Shown here: positions 59,612-64,000 of the stretch, piece after piece | Position numbering within the stretch: the stretch's first letter is position 1 | Layout of the letters: each line of letters opens with the position of its first letter | From: Flintibacter sp. KGMB00164 | Lineage (GTDB): Bacteria; Bacillota; Clostridia; Oscillospirales; Oscillospiraceae | DNA: 64,000 nt | Assembly (NCBI RefSeq): GCF_008727735.1 | Contig: NZ_CP044227.1 | Location: forward strand, 2,429,001-2,493,000 | Reading direction: 5' to 3' | Position numbers and translations under genes: made by a program | The notes under the pieces: generated by a model | What the model was told of the DNA's origin: nothing | Databases searched by the model: none | The model's input: the letters and a program-made list of their open reading frames with translations, nothing else

Positions 59612-60932
59612 ATTTCTCTCGGGACTCTTTGGATTTATTCTCTTTTTCCCGTTTGTCTCTGGACTTGCTCTCTTTTTCCTCCGGCTCCTCCAGGACCCGG
59701 ACCTGAATTTCCAGCACCCGGCGGTGCTCCACCTGAGTAACGGTGACGTCCAGACCCTCAGCCTGGAAGTGGTCGCCCACCTCGGGCACCCGGCCCACCT
59801 GCTCCATGACCCAGCCGGACACGGTGGCCGCGTCGCAGCTGCCCTTTACCTGGAACAGGTCGTACATATCGTCCAGATCGGCAGAGCAGGCGATGAGGTA
59901 GCTGCCGTCGGGCTGCTTCTGGAAGGTCTCGATGACCTCGTCATGCTCATCCCAGATCTCGCCCACCAGCTCCTCTACGATGTCCTCCAGGGTAGCGATA
60001 CCCTCGGTGCCGCCGTACTCATCCACCACCACGGCCATGTGGGCCTTGTTCTTCTGGAGGATGCGCAGCAGCTCGGAGATCTTGGTGTTTCCGGTAGTAT
60101 AAAGGACAGGCGCCTTCAGATTGGTCAGGTCCGTCTCGCCGCGATAGCGGGCGGCGTAAAAGTCCTTCTCATGGATGACGCCGATGATATTGTCAATGCT
60201 GTCGTGATAAATAGGCAGACGGGAGTAGCCGCTCTCCACAAACAGGGAGGCCGCCTCCTCCATGGTGGCGTCGTCCTCCACCGCCACCAGGTCCACCCGG
60301 GGAGTGAGAATCTCGGACACCTCCAGATCGTTAAACTCGATGGCATTGCGGATGAGATCGCTCTCGTGCTGGTCCAGACCGCCCTCGTTCTCCGCCTGGT
60401 CTACCATGCCCACCAATTCTTCTTCGGTAATACCGTCCTCTCCGCTGTTGCGGAACACCAGGGACAGCAGGCGCTTCCACTGGGCAAACAGGAAGTTAAG
60501 CGGAGTGAGGATCAGTACGAGCACCCGCAGGAGAGGGGCCGAAAACATGGCAAAGGCCTCCGGGTGTTCCTTGGCCAGGCTCTTGGGGGAAACCTCGCCG
60601 AAAATCAGGATCACAATGGTGAGCACCGTAGCGGACACCGTGGGACCCCGCACATCGTCGATGAGCTTGATAAAAAGCACCGCGCCGATGGTGGTGGCCA
60701 CGTTGTTGACGATGTTGTTGCCGATCAGGATGGTAGACAGAAGCTTGTCATAGTCCTCCGCCAGGTCCAGGGTACGCTGGGCTCTCCGGTCCCCGTTGTC
60801 CGCCCGGTTTTTCAGGCGGATGCGGTTGAGAGAGGTAAAGGCCGTCTCGGTGGCGGAAAAATAGGCGGACATCATCACAAGAAAAATCAGGGCGGCAATC
60901 ATGCCTATACTGGTACTGTCCATGTTGGACAC
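59610..60932 (-). CDS. Hemolysin/CNNM family transporter with CBS and CorC domains
   Basis: 440 residues. The CNNM membrane domain (about 1-190, three to four helices) contains [19 protein letters not shown], and [14 protein letters not shown] is the conserved membrane motif. A CBS pair (about 205-335) holds [12 protein letters not shown] and [29 protein letters not shown]. The C-terminal CorC_HlyC domain follows (about 350-425). A basic tail, rich in Lys and Glu, ends the protein. The family acts in Mg2+ or Co2+ export in bacteria; the hemolysin name is historical. Confidence 0.93.
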   Translation of the reverse strand: MSNMDSTSIGMIAALIFLVMMSAYFSATETAFTSLNRIRLKNRADNGDRRAQRTLDLAEDYDKLLSTILIGNNIVNNVATTIGAVLFIKLIDDVRGPTVSATVLTIVILIFGEVSPKSLAKEHPEAFAMFSAPLLRVLVLILTPLNFLFAQWKRLLSLVFRNSGEDGITEEELVGMVDQAENEGGLDQHESDLIRNAIEFNDLEVSEILTPRVDLVAVEDDATMEEAASLFVESGYSRLPIYHDSIDNIIGVIHEKDFYAARYRGETDLTNLKAPVLYTTGNTKISELLRILQKNKAHMAVVVDEYGGTEGIATLEDIVEELVGEIWDEHDEVIETFQKQPDGSYLIACSADLDDMYDLFQVKGSCDAATVSGWVMEQVGRVPEVGDHFQAEGLDVTVTQVEHRRVLEIQVRVLEEPEEKESKSRDKREKENKSKESREK

Positions 60933-61054
60933 ATCAACTCCACTTTCTTAATAAATTTTTTGCGCTGGTTAGTAATGTACTATATCATAGTTTTCCCAGG
61001 ATTGCAAACAGCATATCCAACGGATTTTCCAGGTTTTCTGCCGATTTTCTATCA

Positions 61055-61090
61055 GAAAACGCGGTGTGCATACCAGCACACCGCGTTTTC
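61055..61090. terminator. Terminator after htpG
   Basis: GAAAACGCGGTGTGC (61055-61069) pairs with GCACACCGCGTTTTC (61076-61090), a perfect 15-bp stem with A/T ends; 10 nt past the htpG stop. Confidence 0.88.
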
Positions 61091-61099
61091 ATCCGTTTC

Positions 61100-63013
61100 T
61101 TACACCATCAGGCTGCAAACCAACTGGGCGTATTCTGCAGGGTCTTCCAGGGGCAGCTCTGCCAGCAGCAGAGCCTGACCGTAGAGCAGCTTGGAGTACT
61201 TCTCCACCGTCTCCTTGTCGCCCTCGTCCACCGCCTTCTTCAAAGCGGCGTAGGGAGCGGAGTCGGCGTTGAGCTCCAGCACCCGCTCGGCCTTCATGTG
61301 CTCGCCGCCCTCCAGCTTGCGCATGTAGCGCTCCATCTCCAGAGAGACAGGGCCGTCAGCGGACAGGCACACCGCGCCGGTCTTGAGGATCTTGGAGATC
61401 CGCACCTCCTTGACCTTGTCGCCCAGCACTTCCTTCACGGCCTCCAGCACAGGCTTGCCGGCCTCGGCCTTCTCCTCGGACTCCTTCTTCTCCTCCTCGG
61501 TCTGAGGCAGAGCGTCCTCGGCGGTGGCGGACTTGAACTTCTTGCCGTCAATCTCGCCCAGAGCCTGCATGACAAAGTCGTCCACGTCCTCGGTGCAGTA
61601 GAGGATCTCATAGCCCTTATCCAGGATGCGCTCCACCTGGGGCAGCTTGGCGATCTTGTCCACGCTCTCGCCGCAGGCGTAGTAGTAATAGGGCTGATCC
61701 TCCGGCATCCGGTCCTTATAGGCGGCCAGAGTGGTGTTCTTGCCCTCCTTGGAGGACCAGAACAGCAGCAGATCCTGGAGCATCTCCTTGTGGGCGCCGT
61801 ACTCGGCCACCACGCCGTACTTGATCTGGTTGCCGAAGGCGGCCCAAAACTTCTCGTACTTCTCGGGCTCCTCCTTCTGCATCTTCAGCAGCTCGGCCTT
61901 GATCTTCTTCTCCAGGGCCTTGGCAATGACGCTGAGCTGACGGGTGTGCTGGAGGACCTCACGGCTGATGTTCAGGGAGAAGTCGGCGGAGTCCACCACG
62001 CCCTTGACAAAGCGGAAGTAGTCAGGCAGCAGGTCGGCGCACTTGTCCATGATGAGCACGCCGGAGGAGTAGAGCTGCAGGCCCTTCTGGTACTCCCGGG
62101 TATAGAAGTCATAGGGGGCCTTCTCGGGGATATAGAGCAGGGCCTTGTAGGTCACCGCGCCCTCGGCGCTGGTGTGGATGACGGCCAGGGGATCCTGCCA
62201 GTCCATGAACTTCTCTTTGTAGAAGTTGTTGTACTCCTCGGGCTTGACCTGAGCCTTGGGACGCTGCCACAGAGGCACCATGGAGTTGATGGTCTTCCAC
62301 TCCTTCACGGTCTCCCACTCGGGCTTATAGTCCTCGCCGGCGTCGGCGGGCTTCTCCTTCTGGCGGTAGTCCTCCACCTCCATGACGATGGGGTAGCGGA
62401 TGTAATCGGAGTACTTTTTGATTAGTTCCTGTAATTTATAGGTTTCAAGATACTGATCGTAGTTCTCATCTTCCACATTGGCCTTGATGTGCATGATGAC
62501 ATCGGTACCTACGGTGTCCTTCTCGCACTCGGTGACGGTATAACCGTCGGCCCCGTCGGACTGCCACATATAAGCCTGGTCACTGCCGTAGGCCTTGGAG
62601 ATGACGGTGACGTGGTCGGCCACCATAAAGGCGGAGTAGAAGCCCACGCCGAACTGACCAATGACGTCGATGTCCTCGGGCTTGTCCTCCTTGGCCAGGT
62701 CCTGCTTGAACTGGAAGGAGCCGCTCTTGGCGATGGTACCCAGGTTGCTCTCCAGGTCCTCCTTGCTCATGCCCACGCCGTTATCAGAGACGGTGAGGGT
62801 ACGCTTGTCCTTATCGGGGACAATGGTGATTTTCAGCTCGCTGCGGTCCACAGGCACCTGGTCGTCGGTGAGAGCCTTGTAGGCCAGCTTATCTTCCGCA
62901 TCGCTGGCGTTGGAAATGAGCTCCCGCAGGAAGATCTCCTTGTGGGTGTAGATGGAGTTGACCATCAGGTCCAGCAGGCGCTTGGATTCTGCCTTAAACT
63001 GTTTCTTTGCCAT
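61100..63013 (-). CDS. htpG: Molecular chaperone HtpG (Hsp90)
   Basis: 637 residues. The GHKL ATPase domain shows FLRELISNASDA, the conserved DNGVGMSKEDL and QFGVGFYSAFMVAD; the middle domain has YIPEKAPYDFY and VLIMDKCADLLPDYFRF, and NISREVLQHTR. C-terminal dimerisation domain intact. Start at ATG 63013 is 11 nt from GGAGG; a GTG/ATG option a little upstream is possible. It helps fold or activate client proteins under stress. A perfect CIRCE operator overlaps its promoter, so it is under HrcA. Confidence 0.97.
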   Translation of the reverse strand: MAKKQFKAESKRLLDLMVNSIYTHKEIFLRELISNASDAEDKLAYKALTDDQVPVDRSELKITIVPDKDKRTLTVSDNGVGMSKEDLESNLGTIAKSGSFQFKQDLAKEDKPEDIDVIGQFGVGFYSAFMVADHVTVISKAYGSDQAYMWQSDGADGYTVTECEKDTVGTDVIMHIKANVEDENYDQYLETYKLQELIKKYSDYIRYPIVMEVEDYRQKEKPADAGEDYKPEWETVKEWKTINSMVPLWQRPKAQVKPEEYNNFYKEKFMDWQDPLAVIHTSAEGAVTYKALLYIPEKAPYDFYTREYQKGLQLYSSGVLIMDKCADLLPDYFRFVKGVVDSADFSLNISREVLQHTRQLSVIAKALEKKIKAELLKMQKEEPEKYEKFWAAFGNQIKYGVVAEYGAHKEMLQDLLLFWSSKEGKNTTLAAYKDRMPEDQPYYYYACGESVDKIAKLPQVERILDKGYEILYCTEDVDDFVMQALGEIDGKKFKSATAEDALPQTEEEKKESEEKAEAGKPVLEAVKEVLGDKVKEVRISKILKTGAVCLSADGPVSLEMERYMRKLEGGEHMKAERVLELNADSAPYAALKKAVDEGDKETVEKYSKLLYGQALLLAELPLEDPAEYAQLVCSLMV

Positions 63014-63061
63014 GATAATTGACGCCTCCATATATGAAAGTAGTTGTAAACAAAAAAATCG

Positions 63062-63088
63062 TTAGCACTCATTTTCCATGAGTGCTAA
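63062..63088 (-). promoter_or_regulatory. CIRCE operator (HrcA) upstream of htpG
   Basis: TTAGCACTC and GAGTGCTAA arms of 9 bp flank a 9-bp spacer (ATTTTCCAT on the plus strand), an exact match to the CIRCE consensus. It lies between the -10 region and the start codon. Confidence 0.97.
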
Positions 63089-63092
63089 CGAT

Positions 63093-63121
63093 ATGATAGC
63101 GCAGTCCCGATCAAATTGCAA
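63093..63121 (-). promoter_or_regulatory. htpG promoter
   Basis: On the minus strand TTGCAA (63116-63121), a 17-bp spacer and TATCAT (63093-63098). The CIRCE arm begins 4 bp after the -10 box, so bound HrcA would cover the transcription start. Confidence 0.65.
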
Positions 63122-63169
63122 GGGAGTTCATAATTTTTTTACACTTTCCCTCTTAGAGTGCCAATTTTC

Positions 63170-63730
63170 TTACTCCTCCATGGTGCGGGGATCGGGCAGG
63201 TCGATGTAGGTAGGCTCATGGCCCACCGCCTGGACATACTTGAGCAGATCCTCCTTCTTCAGGCGGATGGTGGAGGTGGAGATACCGGGGTGGCCGGAGA
63301 TGTACTCGTCGTTCATAAGATCCCGGTCGATCACCAGGCGCACCTCGTTCTCCTTGTCAAACAGCAGCTCCAGGGCGGAGACGGAGCCGGGAATAGTAGA
63401 CAGGTAGTCCCGCATGTGGTTCTCGTCGGCAAAGGAGAGACGGGAACAACCCAGCTGAGCGGAGAGGAACTTGGTCTTGAAGGGCTTATCCCCTGGCATC
63501 ATCAGCAGATAGAACTCCGTCTGCTGGCGGTTGCAGAGGAACAGATTCTTGCAGATCTTGGCTCCCAGGATGGACTCGATTTTCAAGCAGTCCTCCATGG
63601 TGTCGGCGTGGTCGTGATCTACCCGGGCAAATTCAATCCCCAGTTCCTCCAGTTTATCGTAGACGGCCTCCTCCTGGGGGATGCGCTGGTCGGAGGGACG
63701 GCCCGTGTGGCAGACAGGGTCAATATACAT
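63170..63730 (-). CDS. YbaK/ProRS-associated domain protein
   Basis: 186 residues from ATG 63730, 8 nt after AAAGGAG. The INS/YbaK-like fold is shown by GIEFARVDHDHADTMEDC, KNLFLCNRQQTEFYLLMMPG with the conserved Lys, FKTKFLSAQLGCSRLSFAD and GSVSALELLFDKENEV. It resembles the ProX/PrdX type of trans-editing deacylase, which hydrolyses misacylated Ala-tRNA(Pro) or a related tRNA. Free-standing gene. Confidence 0.92.
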   Translation of the reverse strand: MYIDPVCHTGRPSDQRIPQEEAVYDKLEELGIEFARVDHDHADTMEDCLKIESILGAKICKNLFLCNRQQTEFYLLMMPGDKPFKTKFLSAQLGCSRLSFADENHMRDYLSTIPGSVSALELLFDKENEVRLVIDRDLMNDEYISGHPGISTSTIRLKKEDLLKYVQAVGHEPTYIDLPDPRTMEE

Positions 63731-63798
63731 GGAACACACTCCTTTATCCACATTTTGTCTCATCATAGCACAGAAAAACCCGGCCAGACAAGTCCCAC

Positions 63799-63827
63799 TT
63801 GCGGGATTTCTTCCCCGGGATTACAAT
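63799..63827 (+). promoter_or_regulatory. Promoter of the right-edge gene
   Basis: TTGCGG (63799-63804), a 17-bp spacer and TACAAT (63822-63827), 28 bp before the start codon of the partial gene at 63856. Confidence 0.6.
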
Positions 63828-63855
63828 GAAGAAAACCCATTGGCAGGAGGCTGCT

Positions 63856-64000
63856 ATGAAGATCTATCGTATTGGTCAGACGCTGGCTGCACTGGAACAG
63901 ATGCCCGAAACCGGTGAAGGTACTCTGGTACTGCTCACCTCAGAAGAGCTGGACAAATGTACCTCTCTGCCTGGGCTGGAAGGTACCCTGCATCACACCC
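63856..64000 (+). CDS. Unidentified protein (3' partial, 48 codons visible)
   Basis: Starts at ATG 63856, 6 nt after CAGGAGG. The visible N-terminus opens MKIYRIGQTLAALEQMPETG and continues with a hydrophobic strand (GTLVLLTSEEL). The gene runs off the right edge. The pattern could be the start of a CorA-type magnesium transporter, but too little is visible to name it. Confidence 0.6.
   Translation, partial: MKIYRIGQTLAALEQMPETGEGTLVLLTSEELDKCTSLPGLEGTLHHT

Overview
This window looks like chromosomal core DNA from a spore-forming, GC-rich Firmicute of the Oscillospiraceae type (Flavonifractor, Lawsonibacter or Pseudoflavonifractor-like; the genus is an inference). The clues are sporulation genes (spoIIR, an uninterrupted sigK), Firmicute regulatory RNAs (T-box, L20 leader), CIRCE and LexA-type sites, strong AGGAGG ribosome sites, SLH-domain surface proteins and several families typical of gut Clostridia. 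No rRNA, tRNA, CRISPR array, prophage or insertion sequence was seen. Everything was read by eye; no database search or folding program was used.

Layout. 1-4.4 kb: a beta-propeller-like membrane protein, CvpA and a Clp ATPase with a zinc-finger N-terminus. 4.4-11.5 kb (minus strand): a copper-amine-oxidase-fold secreted protein, a BlaR1/BlaI-type sensor-repressor pair with a double operator, a PiT phosphate transporter and dinB with a LexA-like box. 11.5-19.5 kb: a small basic protein, an FMN-riboswitch-controlled riboflavin ECF transporter, a SLOG protein plus queH, a glutamate symporter (gltS) with an adjacent GlnK/GlnL-like two-component system, and infC-rpmI-rplT behind an L20-type attenuator. 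In that operon infC starts at an ATC codon. 19.8-25.8 kb: tsaD, an RpiR regulator, a probable anionic amino-acid use operon (RraA-like protein, DAACS transporter, aminotransferase) and rimI. 26-32.6 kb: an SLH protein, peptidase U32, mltG, a 47-residue cysteine-rich protein, 5-formyl-THF cyclo-ligase, a DJ-1 protein, dTMP kinase and a TagA-type glycosyltransferase. 32.8-40.2 kb: a pyruvate kinase-like protein without the C-terminal domain, a flavodoxin-fold oxidoreductase, a large CAP-SLH-Big2-CAP protein and polA. polA is followed by a 400-bp array of hairpins. 40.5-49.4 kb: spoIIR, ispE, DUF1015, thrH, an aminotransferase with an Lrp regulator, and a TAXI-TRAP transporter. 49.5-55.6 kb: sigK, a three-gene locus matching bilirubin reduction (MarR regulator, bilR, bilS), uridine phosphorylase and T-box-controlled thrS. 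55.6-64 kb: lysO, two tandem sigma/anti-sigma cassettes closed by the same terminator sequence, a CNNM/CBS transporter, htpG under a perfect CIRCE element, and a YbaK-type deacylase.

The most interesting locus is 50371-52433. A MarR regulator, a short old-yellow-enzyme reductase carrying His164-Gly165-Asp166-Arg167, and a flavodoxin are translationally linked. They share one promoter that is overlapped by two perfect 15-bp palindromes. Order, length and active-site residues match the gut bilirubin reductase operon (bilQRS) as I remember it. The operator layout is the least described part.
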